From: Cryptomeria japonica
Taxonomy: Eukaryota > Streptophyta > Pinopsida > Cupressales > Cupressaceae
Assembly: GCF_030272615.1 (NCBI RefSeq)
Contig: NC_081414.1
Coordinates: 234,656,733 to 234,720,732, forward strand
DNA length: 64,000 nucleotides
Reading direction: 5' to 3'
Numbering within the stretch: position 1 is the stretch's first letter; every line of letters begins with the position of its first letter. Positions 44,834 through 55,452 of the stretch are shown here, piece by piece. The notes under the pieces were generated by a model that saw only the letters and a list, made by a program, of their open reading frames with translations, was not told the origin of the DNA and made no database searches. Position numbers and translations under genes: made by a program.

Positions 44834-45694
44834 CTTAGATGCATCCTCCTTGGACAACTTACAACTTGTAACCATTGGTGTTCCATCTAGTTTACAGTCA
44901 CTCATGCCAAAAGTCTTCAAAACCTCTTTCACATACTTAGATTGAGTAATGAAAATACCATTCTTCATTTCCTGTATCTGCAAGCCTATGAGAAAATTTA
45001 TTTCCCCTACTAAAGACATTTCAAATTCATTTTTCATTTCATCTGCAAAATTGTTGCTCATGACATCATTACCTCCAAAAACAATATCAACAACAAATAC
45101 TTCACTGACTAGTATTTCATCTCCTTCAGACTTGAGATAAATGTTGTTGTCGTCGTTGGTTCTTGCAAAGCCTAACTTCATGAGATGTGTATGAATTCGT
45201 TCATACCATGCTCTGGGTGCCTGCTTCAATCCATACAAAGCTTTATGCACTCTGCATACCATGTCTTTCTCAGCTGTCAATGCATAACCATCAGGCTGCT
45301 CTATGTATACCTCTTCTTCCAATATCCCATTCAAAAATGCAGACTTAACATCCATCTCGTATACCTTGAACTTCTTATGGGCTGCAAATGCAAGTAAATT
45401 TCTGACACCTTCGAGTCTTGCTACTGGTGCAAAAGTTTCACCATAATCTTCTCCTTCTTCTTGAGCATAACCCTTGCAGACTAATCTTGTCTTGTTGCGA
45501 ACTAAAACACCATCTTCATTTAACTTGTTTCTAAATACCCATTTAGTACCTATAACATTATTGTTTACCGGTCGAGGGACCAGGGTCCAAGTGTTGTTCT
45601 TCTCAATTTGATCCAATTCCTCCTCCATAGCTTTAACCCAATAATCATCACCAAATGCCTCCTTAGCACTTCTAGGTTCAAAGGTGGAGATCAT
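44834..45694 (-). pseudogene. Y reverse transcriptase (up to Z insertion)
   Basis: Open from [19 protein letters not shown] through [34 protein letters not shown] and [18 protein letters not shown] to the catalytic region, which reads FVVDIVFGG, so one Asp of FVDD is changed to Val and the enzyme would be dead. The Y frame breaks at 44834, where Z begins; beyond that the open frame reads Z LTR and is not Y protein. Confidence 0.92.
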
Positions 45695-45754
45695 GAAAGA
45701 GTTCTCTCTAACTCTTCTTCTAGTAAGTACTCCAGCATCCTTATCCCCAATAAT

Positions 45755-46960
45755 CTACTCAGGATTGTGATTCAGTCTCACATACTTAGGAATAACATGA
45801 TCATTCTCTTCAGGTTCAGCTTCTTCATTATCATCTTCTTCTGAATTTATTTGTTCCGGTTGAATAAGTACATCAGGATTTTCTTTACCGGTTTCTGATT
45901 TAACAGGTTTGGGTTCCAGAAGCAAAATGCAAGGATCTTCATCATTTTTCTCTGAATTGGTTCCATCTGAGACTTCGGGACATTCATCTACACAAACATC
46001 GGCACTCTCAACAATTCTCTGTGTCTGATTGTTGAAGCATTTATAGACCTTACTCTTGGTGGAATAGCCAATAAATATGCCTTCATCACTCTTAGCTTCA
46101 AAATTGCTAATGTAATCACCTCTTTTAATAAGACATTTGCTACCAAATATCTTAAAATAACTAACATCGGGTGATCTCCCATACCAATATTCATAAGGGG
46201 TCTTGTCCTTACCTCTTTTCATCAGAACTTGGTTCATTGTGTAGACAACTGTACTTACAGCTTCTTTCCAAAATATTTTTGCTACATTTCCTTGTATCAA
46301 CATTGTCTTAGCAGCTTAAACCACTGACTAGTTGTTCCTATCTGCTATACCATTCTGTTGTGGTGTCCTTGGTGCAAAAAGTTGCCACTTGATACCATTC
46401 TCATCACAATACTTAGTGAAATTCTCAGAAGTAAATTCACCGCCTTGATTTGTTTTCAAACATTTTATCTTTTTGTCACTCTCTTTCTCAGCTAAGGCTC
46501 TGAATGCCTTGAACTTACCAAAATCTTCATTCTTATCCTTCAAGAATGTGACCCACGTCATCCTTGAACAATCATCAGTGAAGATCATGAAATGTCTATC
46601 ACCTTGGATGCTTCTTGTTCTTATTGGTCCACATAGATCTGTATGAACCAAATCTAACAAGTTCTTTGTTGAGAAGGACTTGCTCTTGAAAGTTGAAGAA
46701 TTCATCTTTCCTAACTGACATTCTTTACAAAGAGCATTAACCGGTTTATCTAGCTGAGGCAGACCTCTTACTATCTTGGAATTTCTCACTTTAACAATGT
46801 TATCAAAGTTTATATGACAAAATCTCCTATGCCAAAGCCAGCTATCATCTATTTTTGCAATCAAACAGTTGCTAAGTTTAGGATTAAGATGAAATAGATT
46901 ACCTTTGGTTTGTTTCCCGGTTGCAATCAATTCACCTTTGTTATCAAAGATTTTACACAT
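45755..46960 (-). pseudogene. Y integrase (two open segments)
   Basis: 46960-46328 holds the pre-integrase motif (WLWHRRFCHINFDN, CKECQLGK) and integrase with LVHTDLCGP and CLKTNQGGEF, where the second catalytic Asp appears as Asn, and NGIADRNN, where the Glu is Asp. Stops follow at 46325 and 46313. 46303-45755 has the C-terminal part (YWYGRSPDVSYFKIFGSK) and an acidic linker, ending in TAG at 45755-45757 where Z has Gln. Confidence 0.9.
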
Positions 46961-46999
46961 ACCATTTCTAAACTCCAGTGGGTATCCTTTGTCATTAAT

Positions 47000-48253
47000 T
47001 TATGCCACACTCAGAAGATTGTGCTTTAGGCCTTCAACCCAATAGACATCATCAGCACTGCTCTTCCCATTAAGAGAAATAACTCCCTTACCTTTAACCA
47101 TACAGGGTGAGTCATTGAGAAATCTAACAAAACCGCCATCAAATTCCTTCAAGGAAAGAAATTTGCTCTGATAACCAGTCATGTGATGTCAACAACTACT
47201 ATCAATGATCCAATCATCAAAGTTATCCATCCTCAACACTAGTGCCTTCTGATCTGATATCTCTTCCTTAATAGCTACCAACACAATATCTTCACTGACA
47301 TCATCATCAAATTCTTCATCAGTAATACCACTATCAACTACTATAAGACAATCTCTCTTATCTTTGCCCTTATACATCTTGAATTTGTCTCTTTTGTATT
47401 CATTTTCACCATTAGGACAGTTAGCTGATATGTGACCAATCTTGTTGCATGCAAAATACTTTAAAGGTAGTTTACCTCTATATTTCCCAGTGCCTCTAGA
47501 CAGTCATTTTGCCAACAATGCTTCAAGTTCCACTAAGCTCTCTTCATCATCAGCATCTCTACTAGATCTAGATTCATAGCTATGGTCGGTATCTCTACTT
47601 CTTCTCACGGATGGGTTAGAGACAGAAGCTCTGAATGCAGATTCTGATTTTTGTACACTACCATCATAGCCATTTAATTCAAAAGCAATAAGTTTTCCAA
47701 TGATAGAGTCAAGAGTTACCTTTGTTTTGTCAATGGATTTTAGCTCTTGAATAGCTACAACTCGAATAGCATAGACCGGTAGCAGGGTTCTCAGTACCTT
47801 ACTGATTACTATGGCATCTTCCACTTTCCCTCCTGCACTCTTTATTTCACCAACTATCTCTTTTATCCTTTGACCATACTACTGTATATTCTCACCTTCA
47901 AACATTCTCATGTCATCAAACTTTCCTCTTAGGCTCTCCTCTTTAGCAATCTTAACATGTTCATCACCGCTATAGATCTCTTCAAGTTTTTTCCATACTT
48001 CATATGCAGTTTCAAGACCATGAACATCTACATATTCAGCATCAGATAGAGAACTAATAATAGCCTCCAATGCTTGATGATTTTCTTGTTGTTCTTTCTT
48101 CTGATCATCAATCAGGGTTCCAGTATGTGCAATATTCTTAGTTTCTACATGATCCCAATACTGACTACCAAGACTCTTAATGTAAAGCTTCATTTTGTCG
48201 CTCCATATCCTATAGTTATCTTTGTTGAACTTCAGACCTTCTTTCTTCATCAT
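47000..48253 (-). pseudogene. Y Gag and protease (stops, one phase)
   Basis: Starts at the ATG complement 48251-48253 (MMKKEGLKFNKDNYRIW). The Gag core is AYEVWKKLEEIYSGDEHVKIA. Stops lie at 47879-47881 (Gln in Z) and 47504-47506. The knuckle reads YFACNKIGHISANC, with the first Cys changed to Tyr. The protease site reads WIIDSSC then a stop (47189-47191), so Gly of DSG is lost. The protease body 47182-47000 ends in TAA where Z has Gln. All segments are in phase. Confidence 0.9.
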
Positions 48254-48311
48254 GATCTACAATATATTTTCCTCAAGTTGTTAGGCTTTTAGGTTAAAGA
48301 GGACCTGAGAT

Positions 48312-48323
48312 GCTCTGATACCA
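48312..48323 (-). promoter_or_regulatory. iMet primer binding site of Y
   Basis: The + strand gctctgatacca, spacer at, then the LTR start tgatggtatg at 48326. Confidence 0.92.
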
Positions 48324-48325
48324 AT

Positions 48326-49759
48326 TGATGGTATGATGAAATAATAAGTATTTGGTAGAATACTGAGAGGGGGGGTGAATCAGTATACTGAAAAACTAAT
48401 ACAAACTTCCCAATCTCAAATTCAAACTCACAAAGTAAACTTTCACTTATCAAGATCAATACTCAACATCAACCAGTTAACTATTATAACAACTTAACAA
48501 TAAATAACTTCAATCTTGTAAACATCAAAATGCTTAATCATATCTCAACATATTCACTCTCAATGCTTCCAGTTATCATGCCTTATCAGAAATTAATCAA
48601 ATCAACAAATAAGATCATAACAACAAAAACATTCACCACTTGACACAAATGTTTATATGTGGAAAACCCAAATAGGTAAAAACCACGATTAGATGAGACT
48701 CACAAAGATAGCTATCTAAACTCTTCTGAAGTTCACCCTGTTAAGAGCCAAGCCTATTAAATCTTTTACAATAAGTCCTGTTAAGAACTAATTCTATTAG
48801 GAATCACCTGGTTAAGGGATTTACAAAATGCCTTGATGAAAAAGCAAAATACCTTGTTAGGAGTAACCTCAGTAGAGGGTTTGAGAATCCAAGATAATGG
48901 ACCACCTTATTAGAGGATTTAATAAGTAACCAATCTTGTTAGAGATTACCCAGTTAGGGGATTTCAATTCTATTGTAATTGTTAGAAAACAATAGGTTTT
49001 CTTGATTTGTCTGAGTAGCACTACATTTTCTTGATCAGATCCTTTTAAGCTTCAATCTGCCTTTACACAAACTGCAGATCCATTCTCTGGTTAGGCAGCC
49101 ACACACTCAACTAGTTTTCAGCCAACACTTTGCCAACACTCTTACAAACAACTTCATCTACCTTAAATACAAATCAATTAGGTCGGTAACACAACAAAAA
49201 CCTAATTCTCTCATAGAGATTACAAACAAGTCGGTTCAATCTTGACCGTTAGAAATCATAAAAATCTTTTCATATTCTTCAAGAAAATTCCAACCGCTCC
49301 ATGATCACTGCTTCATTGGACTTTGTAACTCATCACGTGCTATGCATTAGATGCAATCCACTTTTCTCATTCCCTAGACAATCAAACAAACAAATAACAC
49401 GCCAAAAATAATCTAAACTTATCCTCATTCAATGATCACATGTGTCTCCATCATTACCGCTCATCATTAGATCTTAAACCAACAAACTTGATCGGTTAGG
49501 GTTTAACAAAAAACAACTGGTAGGGTTTACTGGTTACATTGCATATAAAAGGGTTTAACCTTATACACCGATTTACCGGTTCAACTCACAAACTAACATA
49601 CCGGTTTATAACATCTTCCTCAAAGCTCTTCCGACCAGTTACAAGCCAATACCAATAATAACAACAATATCAACAATATCATAAATACCATTACTAGTTC
49701 AATTGACATCAATGACAACATAACATATCATTAATGCAATCTTCATGCAAATGCCAACA
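48326..49759 (-). mobile_element. 5' LTR of Y
   Basis: 1,434 bp aligned end to end with 35035-36469, ending atgccaaca. It carries the same gagagggggggtgaatcag, tggaaaacccaaataggtaaaaacc and gttaagggattt modules as the 3' copy. Confidence 0.94.
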
Positions 49760-51367
49760 AGATCAATAAACACAGTTACCAACTGATAGGGAGGTGAAAT
49801 CAAAGAGATTTTATCCTTTGTCAAAAGGCAGTCAAGTATTTTCCTAGTGGGCTCCCTTCATTGTTCATCTGGTCTACCAATCAATTTAGACACCTCAACT
49901 CTCTAAGAGTGCTCCCAATCAAGATGTGCTCATTGGTTGCTCAGGCATGGTTGAGATTCACAAAGGTAAATTCAACCTTACACTCTCAAACTCCTAAAAA
50001 ATGCTTGCAGAGGTTGTAGTAAGTGTTCATAATGTTTTCCAAGGTTAATCAACTGGTTTTGAGTATGGGTTTGATTCATTTCCCCATCACTCCTTCCTTT
50101 CCCTATTTTCTAGGCCTAGTAGCCCTAGAGCCCCAATTAGCCCTACCTAACCGGGTCTTGTGGATTTGCTCACAATTTCCCCAAAGACCCACACAAACTC
50201 TTTTTTGATTCGAGTACCCTTTTGGAAGTACTTTCCAATTTATGAAATGAGAAATCTCAGTCTGACCTTACAGGTAGAGAATCCGAGAAATGCTTGTTTT
50301 AGGGGGTTTTAGGCTTGTTTTGGTCTTTTTCCAAGGATTTGGTGTCTTCCTTGATCTGCCACACCTCCAAAATCACACATATGCTCTTCCACACCCCACT
50401 TGTTTATGCCAAACACTTTTCACTTCCAACCCTTCTCATCCCTACAAACACTTGCATAATTTCACTCATTTCCTAACCGGGCTATGACTGAGCTCGCCTA
50501 GGAAATGATGCCCATTGGCCTTTCAATGAGCTCCAAAGTAAAATAAAGACTATATACACTATAAAAAGGTTCCATGGATTGAGTCCCAAGGGTTATTGAG
50601 AATAACTCAAAGGACTTCAAGTTGGAACAATGTTTGGGCCTCTCAAACCCCTGCTCAGGCTGAGAGCTTACAAAATTTACAACTCAATTCAAACCTGCAC
50701 AAAAACTAATCAAGATGCTTCTTGAGCACTAAAAGAACATGTACAAAACAATAAGCAAAGAACAACAATGCAATCAATCCATTAAGTATGGACTGTTGCT
50801 CAAATTCTTGGAAAACAAAAGGTAAAAACTCAAAAATGGTCCCCAATTTGTATTCCAATCTGCTCCAAGCATTCACCAACCTCATAAAATTCATGCTCAA
50901 GGAATTTATATTCCATTTGTGGCCTAACTAACTCTCCATTTCTTCCCTAACCAACCCTTTGCTCAAAAATGCAAATAGTTGCTCAACGTTGCAAAAAGTT
51001 GTCAAGCAACTTTCACAACTTTTGCCAAAAAGTGCATTTTTGTTTTACATGCTTTGTTTTCTTCTCCAAACCATCTAGGATAACTAAAAACCACTAATTT
51101 AGCATGTCCCAGTATGAAACAAGTATATTCAAGACATTTTACATCAAAATGCAAGATTATGCCATTTTAGGCTTACAAGGGCTTACAAGCCAAATTTGAG
51201 CAAATGCATTGTCCAATGGACATTCAACCTACCAAAGAATTTCAAAAACCTATGAGGACCTAATACAAGACTCTTATTCACCATCCCAAACCAAACTATG
51301 AACAAGTACACCAAAATTAAAAAATTGCACTCAAAACTAGGTGCTCCTGCACCACCAACTTATTAAC
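49760..51367. other. Unassigned region between Y and LTR H
   Basis: 1.6 kb without an LTR module or a protein I recognise on either strand. The longest open stretches are about 60 codons and look random. Base composition is more even than in the neighbouring LTRs (many cca, ccc and ctc words on the + strand). It may be the internal region of an old non-coding element or ancient intergenic DNA. Confidence 0.5.
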
Positions 51368-54133
51368 TGATCAGAATGCTTCATCAATCATATAATCATC
51401 AATACCGGTAACCACTTTAAGATCTCTGATAAGAAAACATAAATTTTCTTTACCGGTTATCAGAAACAAAACATGAACATCACAAGAAAATAATATTGTT
51501 GGCATATGATGATAATCTATGTTGTCATTGATGTCAAGAAGTTGGTGAACCGATATGAAGAGATGTAGTGAACTGGTGTCAGGCTTTCACTAAGTGTGAC
51601 TACCGGTTGGTAGTCTCAACTCTAGGGTTTCCGGTTTGGAAATCTAGCTTGTGCAATGCAATTGGTGGCATTTTGTGATGAGTTAGCTAAGAGATGAGGA
51701 TGAGATCAAGATGTCATGTCATTTTTCCACGCGTGAAGGATTTCTTCGAGGATCTTGCATGTGAAGGTCGACTACATTAAATGTCTACCTCGGGAATGAA
51801 CATTCTTCTTAGCGACATGAGAAGAAAGTGTGATGGGTTACTGATTCCTATGTGCGGTGAAGAATGGACGATGCAGAATGACTTGTGATTTGTTCGAGAT
51901 TGTTTCATTCTATGAAAAGTGTTTGGATGGTCAAGATTGGACCGCCTGTAATTGTAAACCTAAATGCTTAGGGTTTAGGGTTTAGGGTTTATGCTATTGA
52001 CCTAACTGTTGTCTATAAGGTCGATGATGTTTGTTATTGTAAGTTGTTGGCAAATTGTGTGTGTGTATCAAAGTGATAAGATACTTGCCAGACCAGTGAG
52101 TGAAAAATTGTAGAGTGTGATTGAAAAGGATCTGCCTTGGCATGTAGTGTTGTTATCAGATCAGAGTTTTACCTATTGTCTTCTAACCATTTCAACAGAA
52201 GGAAAATCTCATTGTCAGGTAGCTTTAATAGGCTTATTGTAAATCCTCTAACCAGGTGACTCAAGTTCATTGAGTTCTCAAATCCTCTAGCAAGGTAACC
52301 TTTAACAGGGTATATAGCCATCCCTTAACCAGATGATCTTTAACAGCATCGGTTCTTAGCAGAACCTTATTGTAAAGTCTTTAACTAGACTAGGATCCTA
52401 ATAGAGCAAGCTTCAAAAGAGTTCAAAAACAAGCTTGTGGGTATTCATCCCCACCATGGTTTTTCCCATTTGGGTTTCCACGTGAAAAATCTGTGTCATG
52501 TGTTGTGCATTTTTTTTCATGTGATGATTAAGTATTCTTTGTTTAAGTGGTTATGCATGTAGAGCTAATGGTTATGGTATTGTTGATATACCACATGCAT
52601 ATGTTTATGGGTGAAGTAGTTATCAAGTGTTGAATGTATTTGAAGTATTCAGCTTTACTGGTTTGACTATCTGAAGTCTTACTATGTTTAACCAATATTG
52701 CCATGGTTAATTTCAATAGTGAAGACAACCAGTTAGCATTGTTTAAACTTGATAAGTTGATAAGTTTTTATATGTACTGATTCACACCCCCCCCCTCCCT
52801 CTCAATACCAATTAGGGTATTTGTTTTTCATCATTATTCATCACATACCACATATGAACACCATGTTTTTCACGTGGAAACCCAAATAGGGAAAAACCAC
52901 GGTGAGAAATGGTACCCACAAATATTTTGCACTCTTTTGGAATTCACCCTATTAGGATCCAAGCTCGGTTAGAAGCTTACAATGATTCCTTGTTAGTAGC
53001 AGACCCTGTTAGGAGTCACCCGATTAACGGATTTACCTCAGTCCTATTACAAGCTTTGATCTGTTAGGATCATCCTCACAAGAGGATTTAGAACTCAGAT
53101 ATTGAATCACCCTGTTAGGGTATTTTACAATGTGAGGCCTACTAGGACCTACCTGGTTAAGGGATTTTAGTTGTTGTAATTGTTAGAGAACAACAGTGAA
53201 TGATTTGTGTATATCTCTCTACTACTTTCTTGATCAGACCCAATTAAGTTCTAAGTCTGCATCTCTCTAGCGGATCTTCTCACAGACACTGGTTTGGCTT
53301 CTCACACTTATCAAAATCACCAACACTGTAAAACATCAACCTTGCTGACATAAATAACTTTTACAACTAGGTCGGCATCAAAACCCTAAGACTTACTACA
53401 TAGATCATCGCAGATCTTTACAATTCTTTGCAGATCATCATAGGGATCATTACAATCAATTGCAAATCAATATCAGTCGTTGAATGATCATAAATCATCA
53501 CAACAAGTTGATCTGGTACAAAGTCAAACCCTTAGCACATTTCTCTAAGCACTTTGCACATTCCCAAGATATTCGTTCTCCAAATGTGCCAAAACATCTT
53601 TCAAACTCATCACGCAGTTTGTTTTGTGTTATCATCAACATGTGAACTTGATGTAAATCACTGCCAAACCAAAAATCATTACCGGTTAAGAGAATTCTTT
53701 ACCGGTCCTTAAACCCTTCTTAAACCCTAGCAAAACTTCATCAGAAATTCAAAATATACCTTCCAATAACCATCATAGGATGTGGTTCTGGTTACTTACT
53801 CAAATCCATCATAAAAGCTTATGTATCAAACTACAAGTCACTAAACATCGCCAATCACCCGATTCCATCAAAACTTATCTGCTTTACCGATTAAGGACCT
53901 AATTCGCATTCTTGTTGGTAAACTTTGTCAAACTGTCAAACTCTTACTCCGATAGACCAAATCACTTAGCCAACAAGTCAATCACCCAAAACCAACTGTA
54001 AACATTATTAAACATCAGTTGAACCTAGTTGTCATCAATGACAATATAAAATAACTAATCATGTCATCTTCTTCTACCAGTACAGTCATCCACCATCATC
54101 TCTTCTTCATCAATTATGCCAAACATGCCAACA
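51368..54133 (-). mobile_element. Solo copia LTR H, split by LTR G
   Basis: The right part (52844-54133) carries the acgtggaaacccaaatagggaaaaacc module (52872), gttaggagtcacccgattaacgg words and a Z/Y-type terminus catgccaaca. The left part (51368-51496) is tentative and starts tgatcagaatgc. Together they total about 1.42 kb, the usual LTR length here. No coding region or primer site is attached, so it is probably a solo LTR. The left boundary is uncertain. Confidence 0.6.
51497..52843 (+). mobile_element. Solo copia LTR G, Z-like, plus orientation
   Basis: Begins tgttggcatatgatg and ends ttattcatca. It shares Z LTR words in reverse orientation: accggttggtagtctcaac, gggtttccggttt, the acgtgaaaaatctgtgtcatgtg module and gattcacaccccccccctccctctca near the end. 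No internal region follows. The flanks aatat (left) and catac (right) agree at three of five bases. Confidence 0.75.
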
Positions 54134-54510
54134 GTTACTTGATCTAGTTGTTCAAGGAAATTTTTATGTTTAGGAGAATCCTTCTCAATTTCAATTTAGC
54201 TATTTCAATTGTTGTTGGCTGACAGTGAGTCCTTTAGCAGCAACTTGTATCTTTTCCCAAAGAAGTGATCTTCAGTTGAGAAAGTCCTCTTTGTATCTTA
54301 CCTAAGATTGTGCACCTTAGATTTGCAAGTCCTTCGAGTGTTGATGCTCCTTGGCAGTAATCCTAAAACATTGTAAACATTGTTATTCATATTGTGAGTT
54401 AGATTCTCATTGTGGTTTTTCCCTATTTGGTTGTTTATTAATAATCTATTTTTAAGTTCCAGACTGATTTACCACCTGGCTCTCAGTCCCATCAGGTGTT
54501 CAACACAATC
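54134..54510 (+). mobile_element. Old LTR remnant, plus orientation
   Basis: The sequence gattctcattgtggtttttccctatttgg (about 54400) is the reverse-oriented form of the conserved module seen in the other LTRs, and ctctcagtcccatcagg (about 54480) resembles their terminal block. The rest is too diverged to bound. 54511-54789 shows nothing I recognise. Confidence 0.45.
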
Positions 54511-54789
54511 CAAATCTCAACATACCTTTATGTCTATCAGTCGATATCTCCTCCTTTAGTCATTATATAGTAGATAAAATGCTTTTGGAGAGATGAGTAT
54601 CTATTTTACCCTACTCATTATCCTACATGTAATAATTCCAAACAATAATAAGAATCCACACATAATACTAGAACAAACCCTAGGAGGACAAATCCCAATA
54701 ATCATTATAACAAAAAAAATCACATTAATTGATGATAAAGTATAAACATATACATTCGCTTGAACTTCTCCTTAAACTCGATCTTGTGT

Positions 54790-55452
54790 TCGCTATTAGT
54801 GATACATAAATAGTAGTCAAGGTAAGATCTCTACTCAATTACAATGGGAAGCATGCCCATCCAATGACAAGGATGAAAGAAATCCCATCTACTCTTTGCA
54901 CCATTCCTATTGCCTCCATGTCGATAATCTTTCTTGCAATCATTACACTCTTGAGACAATATCTCTTTAAGGCATTTTGTCAAATAGTACACGTGCCTTG
55001 TGTATGCATCCACATTTTGTATGCATGTCCATCAAGGAATTTATAACTAATACATTTGACTAAAATCCACATTCAATTATGCTCTAATGGATAGCCATAC
55101 TCTATTTTAATATGCCCATTTTGGCACAAGCTAGAAGTCCGCTAGCAAAGATGGCAGAGTTTGCCTTTGCACCTATTAATTTCATTTACTTTAAAGTTTC
55201 AAAGACCTTCTAAAAAAAATAATTTGGGCGTATCTTGATATCATGGGATTCCATGAGGCCATGTTTCTTTTAGGAATTTCATTGAAAAGTCATAAAGCGT
55301 CATCAAAAAATTATTTTGTGTACACCCAACAATCATTGCAATCCAAGACACAACATTTCTTTGAGGCATTTCTTTGAAAATACTTAAAGGCTCTCCAAGC
55401 ACACCATTTTGTAAATATCCTTCAACCATTCCACTCTTTTGGATCACATTTT
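54790..55452 (-). pseudogene. Pentatricopeptide repeat (PPR, PLS type) pseudogene fragment
   Basis: Minus-strand translation gives PLS-type PPR sequence. NGVLGEPLSIFKEMPQRNVVSW lies at about 55330-55400. After phase changes follow FTFAS-like, LLACAKMGILK, SIIECGF, INSLMDMHTKCGCIHKARV and LFDKMP then a stop and RDIVS (about 54930-55200). These are repeats of plant organellar RNA-editing PPR proteins, normally several hundred residues long. Here only about four repeats remain, with several stops and shifts. The right end is cut at 55453 by the W LTR, so the upstream part should lie past the right edge of W. It is the only host-gene-like sequence in the window. Confidence 0.75.

Larger units (their letters stand above)
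35035..49759 (-). mobile_element. Ty1/copia element Y (interrupted by Z)
   Basis: Minus-strand TNT1-like element with LTRs 35035-36469 and 48326-49759, an iMet primer site (48312-48323) and gag-pol in one phase from 48253 to the Z insertion at 44834, resuming at 37517. Excluding Z it is about 7.4 kb. In the first 220 aligned LTR bases I count about 12 differences, 11 of them transitions. Flanks aaacc (left) and agatc (right) differ at two positions, both transitions, so a decayed target duplication is possible but unproven. Confidence 0.93.

Noticed and set aside
35030-49764. AAACC/AGATC as a firm target duplication of Y
   Set aside because: Only three of five bases agree; both differences are transitions, but this is too weak to count as proof.
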